A stretch of 64,000 nt of DNA from Nocardioides piscis (GTDB lineage: Bacteria; Actinomycetota; Actinomycetes; Propionibacteriales; Nocardioidaceae), in assembly GCF_011300215.1 (NCBI RefSeq), contig NZ_CP049866.1, positions 248,001 through 312,000 of the forward strand, written 5' to 3'. A model generated the notes under the pieces. The model was not told where the DNA came from. It searched no databases and saw only the letters and a program-made list of their open reading frames with translations. The stretch's first letter is position 1; each line of letters starts with the position of its first letter. Position numbers and translations under genes: made by a program. This document shows positions 9,164 to 18,754 of the stretch, piece by piece.

Positions 9164-12100
9164 ATGCCCACGAGAAGTCTTCGGAGCGCGGATCGCGGAC
9201 CGCGCCGTACGCCCCGTCGGACCGCGCGAACCGCTGCGATCGGGGCTGCTCTGATACTTCTCGGGATCGTGCTGGCCCCACTGCCTCGGGCAGGGGCCAG
9301 CCCGGTGTGCAACGCGACCACCTCGCCGTCCGGCTACGAGGTGTCCATCTGCCTCGAGCAGCCTGACCCGGGCAGCTCGCTGACGGGCCAGGTGGCCGTC
9401 AGTGCCGTGGTCACCACGACGGGCATGCCGTCGGGAACACGAGTCCAGGCGGTCGTGTTCTGTCGGGACACCTGGCCCTGCACCCGCCGGGACGACGGAT
9501 ACCTGATCACCGACTGGTCCGGGGACCCCGACGGTGCCGGGGGCAAGCGCTACACGTTCATGTTCGACACCACGCGCTACGCCGATGACCCCGCGACGAC
9601 GCTGCATGCCTACGCCGAGGTCAACGACGGCTGGTCGACCCAGGCGCCCGCCACCGAGGTCGCGCTGGTCAACGGCAACGACCAGGATGCCGCCCTGCCC
9701 ACCGGCTTCGCCCCCCACCAGGCGCCGCCCGACCCGGGGCTGGTCGTCGGGGCCGTCGGGGACGGTGCCGGGGCGAGCCCGCCGAGGCGAACGTCGCCGG
9801 CCTCATCGAGCGTTGGGATCCCGGTCTCTTCCTCTACCTCGGCGACGTCTACGACAAGGGCACGCCCGAGGAGTTCGACAACTGGTACGACCAGTACGGC
9901 TACGGGGCGCTCAAGTCAGTGACCAACCCCGTCATCGGCAACCACGAATACTCCGCCGACGACGATGCTCAAGGCTACTTCGGGTATTGGAAGAGCCCGC
10001 CCCACTACTACTCCTACGACAGTGGCGGGTGGCACTTCGTCGCGCTCGACTCCACGAGCAAGTTCGCCACGTCCGTGCCCGGCGTCCTGCAGAACGAGCC
10101 CAGCACGGTGCCAGGTGTCCGGACCCAGTACGACTGGCTGGCCGACGACCTCGCCGCCAACGCCGGCAAGTGCACGGTCGCCTACTTCCACCACCCGGTG
10201 TTCAACCAGGGCGAGGAGTCGGCAGCCGACCGGATGCGCTCCGTGTGGAGCCTGCTCGCGAACAACCGGGTCACTGCGGCACTGACCGCCCACGACCACG
10301 ACTACCAGCGGTTCGCCCCCCTCGACGGCTCGGCCCAGCCGGACCCGCGAGGAGTCACCCAGTTCATCGTCGGTGCCGGCGGCCACTCGACACAGGAGGT
10401 GGTCCTCGGCAGCCAGCCCGGGCCGGACCCGGTCGAGTGGGCGACCGGCTTCGGTGCCATGAAGATGGTGCTGCACCCCGACCGGCTCGACTTCAGCGTC
10501 GCTGCTCCCAACGGGACGAGCGGTGGCCGCCTGCTGGACTCGGGCTCGATCCCCTGCCAGTCCCTGGCCGAGGACACCACGCCCCCGACGGTCGGCCAGC
10601 TGAGCGCGAACACGTCGCTCCAGGGCAACCTCCCCCGCGTCAGCCTCGAATGGCCGACCGCCCAGGACGACCGAGGGGTGGCCCGCTACGACGTGGTCCG
10701 CGACGGCACCGTCATCGAGGCCGGCCTCCCTGCGACCGCGACCAGCTTCCTGGACACCACCGTGCAACCCGGCCGCACCTACACCTACCGGCTTCGAGCC
10801 CGGGATGCCTGGGGCAACAAGACCCTCTCGGACGAGGTGGCGGTCACCACTCCTGAGCAGACCTCGAGCCCGACCGTTGCCCCGCTCCTGGCCGACACCT
10901 ACGTCGCATCCACGAGTCCGAGCCCGAAGGGTGCCACCGACCGGCTCAGAGTGGTGCAGAGCAGCAGCGCCACCAACGTGGCGTACATGAAGTTCGACCT
11001 CCGCCAGTTCAGCGGAACCATCGAGTCCGCGACGCTCACCATGACCCCCGCGGCGAACACGAGCGCCAAGGCCACCGCACGTGCCGTGGCAGACACCTCG
11101 TGGACCGAGGCGGGGCTCGGCTGGCCAGGTCCTGCCCTCGGTTCGACCGGTGGCACCACCCAGACAGCCCTGAAGGCGGACGTCCCCGTGCAGATCGACG
11201 TCACCGACCTGATCAGCACCGGCCAGACGAACTCGCTCGCACTCGTGCAGACGTCCGGGACCACGACGATGAGCTTCTACAGCAAGGAGGCGACCGGAAA
11301 GCCCGCACCCCGGCTGACGGTCACGGTGACCCGGCCCCCGGACACCACCCCCCCGACGACACCCGGCGGCCTGTCCGCCACTCCCGACGGGGAGAACGAG
11401 ATCGACCTCGCATGGCAGCCGGCGACCGACGACGTGCTGCTCGACCACTACGTCGTCTACCGCGACGGAGAGGCGTACGACGAGGTGCCGGCCAGCGAGA
11501 CGACGTATCGAGACGTCGTGGTCGGCGCGGGGCAGACGTGGCACTACCGCGTCTCTGCGGTGGACCACGTCGGCAACGAGTCACCGCTCAGCGAGCAGGT
11601 GCAGGCCACCACCGTCGACATCCGGGCACCCGAGGCGGTCGAGGGACCGATGGCGCTGGCGACCTCGGCGAGGACAGCCCTGGTCACCTGGGAGGGTGGC
11701 GACGACAACGTGGCGATCGCAGGCTTCGTCGTCCATCGCGACGGGGTGGCGATCGCGGAGGTCGGGCCCGACGAGCGGCACTACGTCGACTCGGGCCTCG
11801 AACCGGGCACGACGTACGTCTACTCGCTCTCCGCGTTCGACGCGGCTGGCAACGCCAGCGTCGCGGGCAGCGCGACGGCACCACCGATCACCACGCCGCA
11901 GTCGTCGGACGACACGACACCTCCCGCCAGGCCCGAGAACCTCGACGTCACGGCACTGTCCGGCTCCTCGGTCCGACTCGTGTGGGACCCCGCCACCGAC
12001 GACGTCGAGGTGGCGAGCTACACGGTGTTCCGTGACGGCGAACCCGCGTTTACGTCCACGTCGACCTCGTTCGAGGTCACGGGGCTGTCGTCACCGTCGA

Positions 12101-12960
12101 CCCAGACGTGGACGGTCGACGCGGTGGACACCTCCGGCAACCACTCCGCCATGAGCGCGCCGGTCACCTTCACGACACCGGACGACGTCCCACCGCAGGC
12201 ACCCTCGTCACTGACGGCGACGGCGTCGTCCTATCGGTCGGTGGCGTTGACCTGGCCCCCGGCCACCGACAACGTCGCAGTGGTGCGCTACGCCATCCAC
12301 CGTGACGGCAGCCTGATCGGTCACGTGACGGGCACGTCCTACACGGACGGGAGTGCGGCGCCGGCCACCTCCTACCAGTACGCGGTGTCCGCGGAGGACG
12401 CCTCGATGAACCAGTCGCCTCGGGTGTTGACCCAGTTCACGACGCCCGCCATCCGCACCGACGACAGCGGCTGGCTGACCGTCGCCGACTCGGGCTATGC
12501 GCAGAGCGGGAGCTCAGCCGCCACCAACTACAAGTTCGCCACGATCCTCCGGGTGTCGGGTGGAACCACCCAGAAGGTGGGCTACCTCAAGGTGCACGTG
12601 CCGGCGCGCGTTCTGCCGGAGCTCGAGCACCTCTATCTCCAGCTGACGACGACCGATGGATCGAACCCCGGGTTCGACGTGCACGCGGTCGCGGACAACG
12701 GATGGGACCGGGCCACGCTGACGTGGAACAACAAGCCGGCCTGGTCCCCCACGGTGCTGGCGTCATCGGGCAAGGTGACCGGGGCCGGAGTGGTCCCGAC
12801 CCCACCGGGCACGATCGACCTGCGAGAGGCGATCAACGGTCCGGGGACCTACAGCTTCGCGTTGGTCAGCTCCAGCTCGCTCAGCCAGACCTATGCCAGC
12901 TCCTACACCTCGGTGCCGTCGGCTGATCGACCGAGGGTGAGGTGGCTCTCGCACGACTGA
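9164..12960 (+). pseudogene. Frameshifted secreted metallophosphoesterase with FN3 and DNRLRE domains
   Basis: The gene starts at ATG 9164 with a signal peptide (ALILLGIVLAPLPRAGA) and reads in one frame to about 9780, where VVGAVGDGAGASP is followed by nonsense. The next frame continues at once as AEANVAGLIERWDPG and stays open to 12960. One extra C in the CCC at 9778-9780 would join them into a protein of about 1265 residues. Domains in order: an N-terminal beta domain; a calcineurin-like phosphoesterase with LYLGDVYDKG, NPVIGNHEYS, YFHHPVF and AHDHDYQRF (all metal ligands present); one FN3; a DNRLRE domain; four more FN3; a final DNRLRE. The lack of any other damage argues for a sequence error or a very recent loss. 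If start and frame are not corrected, the GTG at 9919 gives only a leaderless-looking fragment. Confidence 0.8.
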
Positions 12961-13169
12961 CCAGCGTCGGATCGGGCCCCGGCTGGGCCGGTCCGCCCAC
13001 GCCGGCCGGAGCACGCCGTCCAGCGTGAGGAGCCAATAAGCCGTCGACGGTGCTACGCATGGCACCGCCCGGCCAGCACGCAGTGCTCGACGGAAGTCAT
13101 CGGGCCCCGGAGGTCGCTCCCGGGCAGGCGTCGATCGACGCCCATGAGCACGACTGCCAGGTGGGATTC

Positions 13170-14600
13170 CTAGGCGCGTCCGTAGCAGTCGTCGAGCCTC
13201 TCGATGTCGTCCTCGCCGAGGTAGCTCCCCACCTGGACCTCGATCACGTGGAGCGGCTCGGGCCCCGGGTTCTCGATGCGGTGCACCTCGCCCTGCGGGA
13301 TGGTCAGTGACATGTTCTCTGTCAGGGTGTGGACCTCGTCGCCGCGCACCACGCGCGCCGTCCCCTGCACCACGACCCAGTGCTCAGCGCGATGCTGGTG
13401 CCGCTGCAGGGACAGCTTGTGTCCGGGCCGGACGACGATGTGCTTGACCTGGTGCCGTTGACCGAGGTCGATCGACTCGTAGGTCCCCCATGGGCGTCGG
13501 CACTCGGGCGCGGAGTCCGCCTCGGGTCGGCCACCGTCGTGCAGCACCTCGACGATCGCGCGAACCTCCTCGCTGCGCCCGCGCTCGGTCACGAGCACGG
13601 CGTCCTTGGTGGCCACGACCGCCAGGCCGTGGACACCGAGCGTCGCCACGAGGGGACCGTCGGAGTGGACATAGCTGTCGGCTGTGTCGACCATGATCAC
13701 GTTGCCCCGTCCGGCGTTGCCCTCGGCGTCGTGCTGCGACACGTCCCACATGGAGGACCAGGCCCCGACGTCGTTCCACTTCAAGGGGGTGGGCAGGACT
13801 GCGGCCTTCGAGGTCCGCTCCATCACCGCGTAGTCGATCGAGACGCTGGGCGCGGCAGCGAAGGACTCCTCGTCGAGCTCGACGACCCCAGCGGAACGAG
13901 CGGCACGCGCCACCGCACTCCGGACGTGTGCCGCGACGTCCGGCTCGTGGAGCGAGAGCTCGCGGACAACCAGAGCGGCTGGCAGGAGGAACATCCCGCT
14001 GTTCCAGTGCCACTTGCCCTCTTCGACGTAGCCCTCGGCGACTCCACGTGCCGGCTTCTCGACGAACCTCTCAGCCTCGAAGACCCGCGGGATGCCAGAG
14101 ATCGGCGCACCTTGTCGGATGTATCCGTACCCGGTGTGGGCACACGCAGGCGTGATGCCGAAGGTGACGAGATGACCGACGGCCGCCGCGGGCAGGGCAG
14201 CCCGCACGTCGGATGCAAAGGCCTCCTCGTCCGGGACGAAGTGGTCGGACGGGAGGACCAGGAGCGCGGCGTCGGGGTCGGTCTCGAGCAGCAGCTCGGC
14301 GGCCGCGGCGATGGCCGCCGCCGTGTTCCGGGCGACGGGCTCCAGGACGATGAGCGCAGGCGAGATCCCGATGGCGTCCAGCTGCTCCTCCACCACGAAG
14401 CGATGGGCCCCGCTGCACACCACCACCGGTGCCGCCTCGGTGGCGGCTGCCGCGCGGAGCACCGTGTCCTGGAAGAGGCTCCGACCCGACAACATGGGTG
14501 CGAACTGCTTCGGGCTGAGCTTTCTCGACACCGGCCACAGACGTGTTCCTGAGCCGCCCGAGAGGATGACCGGCACGACCGTCGGATCGGTTCCCTGCAT
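13170..14600 (-). CDS. manC: Mannose-1-phosphate guanylyltransferase / mannose-6-phosphate isomerase
   Basis: A 476-residue bifunctional-type enzyme making GDP-mannose from mannose-1-phosphate and GTP. The N-terminal nucleotidyltransferase has the signature LSGGSGTRLWPVSRKLSPKQF and the sugar-binding FVEKP. The C-terminal ~110 residues form a type II PMI cupin (RPWGTYESIDLGQRHQVKHI, SLQRHQHRAEHWVVVQG). Full length for the family. The ATG at 14600 follows an AAGGAGA site at a good distance. It is convergent with the glycan operon to its left and supplies the precursor for the polyprenol-phosphate mannose and GT39 steps inferred there, which supports a mannose-based polymer. It could also serve general GDP-mannose supply. 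Confidence 0.92.
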   Translation of the reverse strand: MQGTDPTVVPVILSGGSGTRLWPVSRKLSPKQFAPMLSGRSLFQDTVLRAAAATEAAPVVVCSGAHRFVVEEQLDAIGISPALIVLEPVARNTAAAIAAAAELLLETDPDAALLVLPSDHFVPDEEAFASDVRAALPAAAVGHLVTFGITPACAHTGYGYIRQGAPISGIPRVFEAERFVEKPARGVAEGYVEEGKWHWNSGMFLLPAALVVRELSLHEPDVAAHVRSAVARAARSAGVVELDEESFAAAPSVSIDYAVMERTSKAAVLPTPLKWNDVGAWSSMWDVSQHDAEGNAGRGNVIMVDTADSYVHSDGPLVATLGVHGLAVVATKDAVLVTERGRSEEVRAIVEVLHDGGRPEADSAPECRRPWGTYESIDLGQRHQVKHIVVRPGHKLSLQRHQHRAEHWVVVQGTARVVRGDEVHTLTENMSLTIPQGEVHRIENPGPEPLHVIEVQVGSYLGEDDIERLDDCYGRA

Positions 14601-14817
14601 GACGCTGTCTCCTTCGATTGATCTTCCCCCCGGTGGGTGCGCCGGACCCAGAAGAGACCAGCGACAACCGCGGCGCTGACTAGGTCCCCCACCGTGAGCC
14701 CGGGCCCTGGGGGCGCGGTCCGAATGCGGCAGATCTACCGAAGAAAGGGGGTGGCCGCTGCCGTTGGCGGGGCGCAGGACACAGGTCGCGAGCTGGTCCG
14801 GGTCACCCGCTCAGACG

Positions 14818-15183
14818 TCAGGAGAAGAGGAAGACGAACAGACCGGAGACGACGTTCATCGCGATGAAGACGGCGGCGAGGGTGAGCCCCACGATCATCG
14901 GCGTTCGTGCCCGGACGTCACCGAGCCTCATCGCACGCCGGGCGAAGTAGACGGCCAGCAGGGCCGGGATGACGAACACCACGAGTGCGGGAAGGGTCGC
15001 GACCAGTGCGACCCACAGCGGAGCCTGCTCGGAGCCGCCGGTGGGATAGCCGAGAGCGGAGACGAGGCCCTCGCCCACCAGGAACGCCAGGGCGAAGCTC
15101 GGCACGAACCCGAGGAGGGACCACCACGCACATCGGGTGAATCGCCCCCCGTCCAGCTGCGCCGAGTGCTGGGTGGCAGTCAT
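14818..15183 (-). CDS. Small membrane protein, three or four helices
   Basis: A 121-residue protein starting at MTATQHSAQLDGG; the ATG at 15183 sits just after a perfect GGAGGAGG site, which decides it over an in-frame start 15 bases upstream. After a short polar N-terminus there are three or four hydrophobic segments (SLLGFVPSFALAFLVGEGLV, ALVATLPALVVFVIPALLAVY, PMIVGLTLAAVFIAMNVVSG). No family was recognised. The 217 bases between its end and manC show no gene. It is in the same orientation as the next small membrane gene, with the same type of strong ribosome-binding site, and the two probably share a transcript. Confidence 0.65.
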   Translation of the reverse strand: MTATQHSAQLDGGRFTRCAWWSLLGFVPSFALAFLVGEGLVSALGYPTGGSEQAPLWVALVATLPALVVFVIPALLAVYFARRAMRLGDVRARTPMIVGLTLAAVFIAMNVVSGLFVFLFS

Positions 15184-15219
15184 GACAACCTCCTCCAATC
15201 CTTGGGTGCTGGGGCCGGC

Positions 15220-15531
15220 TCAGCCGATGGCGACGACCAGTCCCACGAAGGCAAGGAGGCCGACGACCGCGACGAGGACGCCCACACGGCCCCGGTCGCG
15301 CCCTTCGCCTTCCCGGGCGACCGCATAGCCGACCGGCACCCCGAAGAGCCCGACGGGGAGCCACACCAGCCCGATGGCCCGGAGCCAGGTGGGCGGGTCG
15401 ACGACGTCGCTGAGGCTCAGGACATAGGTGAAGGCGACCGCGGCTGCGAAGAGCACGCCCAGCGCCAGGGTGACGCTCCCGGCGCGAGCCGATCCGGTGG
15501 TCGTCCTGTGGCCCCTCACCTGCGTGGTCAT
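15220..15531 (-). CDS. Small membrane protein, three helices
   Basis: A 103-residue protein starting at MTTQVRGHRTTTG; the ATG at 15531 follows an AGGAGGAGG site, so the 51 residues of open frame upstream are not coding. Three hydrophobic stretches (SVTLALGVLFAAAVAFTYVL, AIGLVWLPVGLFGVPVGYAV, VGVLVAVVGLLAFVGLVVAI) are separated by a charged loop EGEGRDRGR. No family was recognised. It lies 36 bases upstream of the other small membrane gene on the same strand and is divergent from the gene at 15668. Confidence 0.6.
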   Translation of the reverse strand: MTTQVRGHRTTTGSARAGSVTLALGVLFAAAVAFTYVLSLSDVVDPPTWLRAIGLVWLPVGLFGVPVGYAVAREGEGRDRGRVGVLVAVVGLLAFVGLVVAIG

Positions 15532-15667
15532 GATCCGGACCTCCTCCTGACAACACCAGTCTCCTGCGCCAGCGGCTCGAGCAACACGGCCGAAGGTCCT
15601 CCAGATCCCGGACGCAGCAACACGGGTTGCGTCAGGACCTTCGCCTCTGGCCCCGCGGTCGGGGGTG

Positions 15668-16024
15668 ATGGACGCTCGAGTCATGAGGTATGTCGATACA
15701 GGCTCTCATCACGACGCCGGGTGGACCCCGACCTCCCCGCTCGGTCGCTGGTCCGTGGCGTTCGCAGCGGCCGCCGTGCTCGGTGTGGTCCTCTCGGTCA
15801 TCGGCTTCGCGACCGGTGTCCTCGAGTCGGCCTCCAGCTTCGACGACGACTGGGTCGTGACCACCCTGGGGGTCGCGATCCTGGCGAGCGGAGCCGCGGG
15901 CGCCGTGACCGGGGGCGTGGCCCTGATCCGCGATCACGACCGCTCGCGCGCGGTGATGGTGGCGACCCTGCTCGGAGCCGTGGTGCTCGCCCTGCTGCTC
16001 AACGAGGTGGCACAGGGCCTGTGA
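15668..16024 (+). CDS. Small membrane protein of unknown function
   Basis: About 118 residues with an N-terminal polar segment (MDARVMRYVDTGSHHDAGW) and three hydrophobic helices. The start is uncertain: GTG 15665, ATG 15668 and ATG 15683 are adjacent, and none has a clear ribosome-binding site. The size and helix number resemble the two small proteins encoded on the other strand just upstream, but no sequence repeat between them is obvious. No function is assigned. Confidence 0.5.
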   Translation: MDARVMRYVDTGSHHDAGWTPTSPLGRWSVAFAAAAVLGVVLSVIGFATGVLESASSFDDDWVVTTLGVAILASGAAGAVTGGVALIRDHDRSRAVMVATLLGAVVLALLLNEVAQGL

Positions 16025-16052
16025 CCCAGGGGCGCGCTGGCACACTCCCCGC

Positions 16053-16721
16053 ATGGAGTGGACGCGCAGCAAGACCTTCCGGGGCTTCGTCATCGCCCTG
16101 CTGGCCATCTTCCTCGTGATCCAGGTGGCCCAGCGCGACTGGCCGTGGGTCGGGGTGATGACGGCACTGCTCGTCGCCAACATCGCGTCGTGGCGAGCGC
16201 AGCAGAACCGGTCGCTCCAGCCGCGGGCGCCGGCGGTGCCGAAGGGCGCGCTCGTGCCGCCGGGGGTGGACGTCACGCTGCGCGAGCTGCTCGACCGTCC
16301 CGCGGTCCGACAGGCCTGGAGCACCGCTCCGGTGGTGTGGCAACAGGTCTCCTACCTCGACGACGAGGAGAACCTCTCGCTCACCGCGGACGAGGTCGCG
16401 AACTTCGTCTGGGTCTCGACACACGACGTCGGCCCCTCGCAGACGCAGAGCGCCCACTGGTCCGTCGGGATCGGTGACGAGCTGAAGCCCGTGCTGGACC
16501 TCGACGTGCCCGAGGACGAGGACGCGCTCACAGCGACCCTCGCCGACTCGCCGGCCGTCGGCGAGGTCGCACACATGGACCGGGAGGACTACGAAGTCAC
16601 CCTCGCGGCGCCGATGACCCTCGACGAGATCGCCGCGCTGGCCGCCCAGGGGCTGATCGCACACCACCTCGACGCCGTACGCCGACTGCGACCCGCCACC
16701 GACGACCAGCTCTCGGAGTAG
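16053..16721 (+). CDS. Membrane-anchored protein with cytosolic domain, unknown function
   Basis: A 222-residue protein. Two close hydrophobic segments (FRGFVIALLAIFLVIQVA and WVGVMTALLVANIASW) form an N-terminal hairpin, followed by about 170 soluble residues rich in Asp/Glu. No known domain was recognised. A CACACT hexamer six bases before the ATG resembles the -10 boxes of the window's probable leaderless genes, though its first base deviates. The start is taken as the ATG at 16053. Confidence 0.6.
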   Translation: MEWTRSKTFRGFVIALLAIFLVIQVAQRDWPWVGVMTALLVANIASWRAQQNRSLQPRAPAVPKGALVPPGVDVTLRELLDRPAVRQAWSTAPVVWQQVSYLDDEENLSLTADEVANFVWVSTHDVGPSQTQSAHWSVGIGDELKPVLDLDVPEDEDALTATLADSPAVGEVAHMDREDYEVTLAAPMTLDEIAALAAQGLIAHHLDAVRRLRPATDDQLSE

Positions 16722-16772
16722 GCCCCCGGCACAGGTGGACTGGACCGGCAGCCGACTGGGCGTAACGAAAGT

Positions 16773-16789
16773 TGTAACTCACAGTTACA
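16773..16789. promoter_or_regulatory. 17-bp perfect palindrome upstream of the surface protein gene
   Basis: TGTAACT-CAC-AGTTACA has perfect 7-bp arms around a 3-bp centre, in a visibly AT-richer patch 58 bases upstream of the GTG at 16847. A further GTAAC half-site lies just before it at about 16762. This is the usual shape of a dimeric repressor or activator operator. The regulator is not identified. Confidence 0.55.
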
Positions 16790-16846
16790 CATCACGACGA
16801 GGATCCCCCGAGGAGTCGTGGCCCGGCCACGAGACAGGACGCAGTC

Positions 16847-18085
16847 GTGAGCCGAACCGCAATTCGAGGGGCGGCCCTGTTGGGCGCCACGACCCTGCTC
16901 AGCGCCACCATGGCGCCCGCCTTCGCTGCCACGGTGGCCCAGGCCGATGCCAACGCCCTGACCTTCTCGGTCGCGGGTCGGGCTGCCGGCACCGGCACGG
17001 TCACGGCCAGCCACGACGGTCAGGCGTTGACCAGAGCCGGCGAGTCCCAGCCCCCGATCTCCCTGCTGCAGGGCCAGGACGTCCTCGAGGTGGGCACGCT
17101 CGCCCAGGACGCGACGGCCAACGTCGACGACAAGCGCGACGGCCAGTCCGCGGCGTGCGCCGGGGTGGCCGGTGACGGTGCGGTCGTGGCCGAGGTCGGC
17201 TCCACGCGCTGCATCGAGGGCGGCGACAACATCGGCGTCAACTTCGCCAACCTCGACCTCACCGGGTTTGCCGCGGTCAACCCCGCCTCGGCGCTCGGCC
17301 CGTTGCAGGCCGCGCTGCTCGACCCGGTCGAGGCGCAGGTCCTCGAGCCGCTGACCGCTGCGCTGTCGGCTGCACTGCAGGAGAACCTCGGTCCGCTCTC
17401 CGACCTCGACATCGGCGGCACCATCGGTGCCGTGGAGTCCCGCTGTGTCGCGAGCCCGGGCACGGCGTCGGGCACTACCTTCATCGCCGACGCCAAGCTG
17501 GGCATCACCTTGGGCGGTCGCACGGTGCAGGTGATCAACCTGCCTGTCGAGCCCGCACCCAACACCAAGGTCGTCACCGACCTCGACGCAGTCGTGAACG
17601 CCGTGATCACCGGCCTCGAGACCGACCTCACCACGACCCTCGACGCCCAGCTCGCCGGGCTGACCGCCGTCACCCAAGGGGTCAAGAACAACATCGTCGA
17701 CACCATCGTCAACGACATCTCGGCCCAGCTGGCGCCCCTCGAGGAGAACGTCCTCGACATCACCCTCAACAAGCAGGTCTTCCCTGCCGCTGGCCACATC
17801 AAGGTCACCGCGATCGACGCACAGGTCCTGCCGGCCGCGGCCGCCGAGCTCGGCGCGTCGCTCGTGTCGGCCCAGGTGGCCAACGTCGGCTGTGGTCCGA
17901 ACGGCCGCTTCGTCGCCGAGGAGAGCGCTGTTGCGCCCAAGGCCCCGGGCAAGAAGCTGCCCGACGTGCCCACCGTGATCGACTCCGGCGCGGGCGACTC
18001 CGGCTTCGACCCCGTCACGGTCGCGCTGCTCCTGGCCGGCGCTGCGGGCCTGGTCGGCTACCGCAGGGTGATCACCCGGGGCTGA
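16847..18085 (+). CDS. Secreted surface protein, probable partner of the class F sortase
   Basis: A 412-residue protein starting at GTG 16847, with a signal peptide (RGAALLGATTLLSATMAPAFA then ATVAQ). The mature region is rich in Ala, Val, Leu and Asp, with four cysteines, one pair near SAACAGVAG and SRCV and another near VGCGPNG. The C-terminus has KKLPDVPTVID, a glycine/aspartate linker, a hydrophobic segment VTVALLLAGAAGLVGY, then RRVITRG. That layout, polar motif, hydrophobic helix and basic tail, is a sortase cell-wall sorting signal, but the motif is LPDVP rather than LPXTG. The sortase gene follows 13 bases after the stop. The body of the protein matched no family I recognise. Confidence 0.75.
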   Translation: MSRTAIRGAALLGATTLLSATMAPAFAATVAQADANALTFSVAGRAAGTGTVTASHDGQALTRAGESQPPISLLQGQDVLEVGTLAQDATANVDDKRDGQSAACAGVAGDGAVVAEVGSTRCIEGGDNIGVNFANLDLTGFAAVNPASALGPLQAALLDPVEAQVLEPLTAALSAALQENLGPLSDLDIGGTIGAVESRCVASPGTASGTTFIADAKLGITLGGRTVQVINLPVEPAPNTKVVTDLDAVVNAVITGLETDLTTTLDAQLAGLTAVTQGVKNNIVDTIVNDISAQLAPLEENVLDITLNKQVFPAAGHIKVTAIDAQVLPAAAAELGASLVSAQVANVGCGPNGRFVAEESAVAPKAPGKKLPDVPTVIDSGAGDSGFDPVTVALLLAGAAGLVGYRRVITRG

Positions 18086-18098
18086 GCCCGGAGACACC

Positions 18099-18737
18099 AT
18101 GGCTGACGAGCAGAAGACCCGAACCGACGAGGCAGCACTCGCAACCACGCCCAGCTTTGCGATCTCGCTGGGGGTTGCTCTCCTGCTGTTCGCCGGGCTC
18201 CTCGGCGGCCTGCGACTCGCCTTCCCCGACGACGGGGAGGAGACGGCAGACCGGTCCGCCGTCGCCTCGTCCGAGGACAGGCCCGGCCCCGCCTCCCCGC
18301 CCAGGCGGCTCGAGCTGCCGACCCTCGGGGTCGAGGCGCCGGTGCTCCCGATCGAGATGAACACCGCCGGCGTGCTCACACCGCCCGCAGACGTCGACAG
18401 CGTGGGCTGGTGGCAACGCAGCGCCAAGGCCGGCGCCCGCAGGGGTCAGATCCTGGTGACGGGCCACACCGTGCGCGTCGGCGACGGCGCCCTCGACGAG
18501 ATCGGGACGCTGGAGTCCGGTGACGAGGTGGTGCTGCGCGCGGGCGGCAAGCCGATCCGGTTCCGCACCACCGAGGTGTTCACCTACACCCGCGACGAGG
18601 TCGCCGAGAACGCTGTCGAGCTCTTCGGCCAGGACGGCGGCCGGGGCGACCTGGTGCTGGTGACCTGCACCGACTGGAACGGTGAGGCGTGGGAGTCCAA
18701 CATCATCGTGCGCGCCGAGCGCGTGCAGAAGGCCTGA
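18099..18737 (+). CDS. Class F sortase
   Basis: A 212-residue protein with an N-terminal membrane anchor (residues ~20-42, FAISLGVALLLFAGLLGGLRL) and a sortase beta-barrel. Catalytic residues are visible: His123 in TGHTV, Cys190 in LVTCTDW and Arg205 in NIIVRAER. Sortases cut a C-terminal sorting signal and link the protein to a cell-wall amine, and class F enzymes are typical of actinobacteria. The gene lies 13 bases downstream of the surface protein gene, so the two are almost certainly an operon and an enzyme-substrate pair. The convergent tRNA gene begins 17 bases after the stop. Confidence 0.9.
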   Translation: MADEQKTRTDEAALATTPSFAISLGVALLLFAGLLGGLRLAFPDDGEETADRSAVASSEDRPGPASPPRRLELPTLGVEAPVLPIEMNTAGVLTPPADVDSVGWWQRSAKAGARRGQILVTGHTVRVGDGALDEIGTLESGDEVVLRAGGKPIRFRTTEVFTYTRDEVAENAVELFGQDGGRGDLVLVTCTDWNGEAWESNIIVRAERVQKA

Positions 18738-18754
18738 CGCGTCGGCACACCTTG

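Noticed and set aside
12961-13169. Terminator between the two convergent genes
   Set aside because: GC-rich imperfect stems can be drawn but none has a clear stem and U-run, so no terminator is called.
14601-14817. Small gene in the gap before manC
   Set aside because: Only short Arg-rich shadow frames without ribosome-binding sites are present on either strand.
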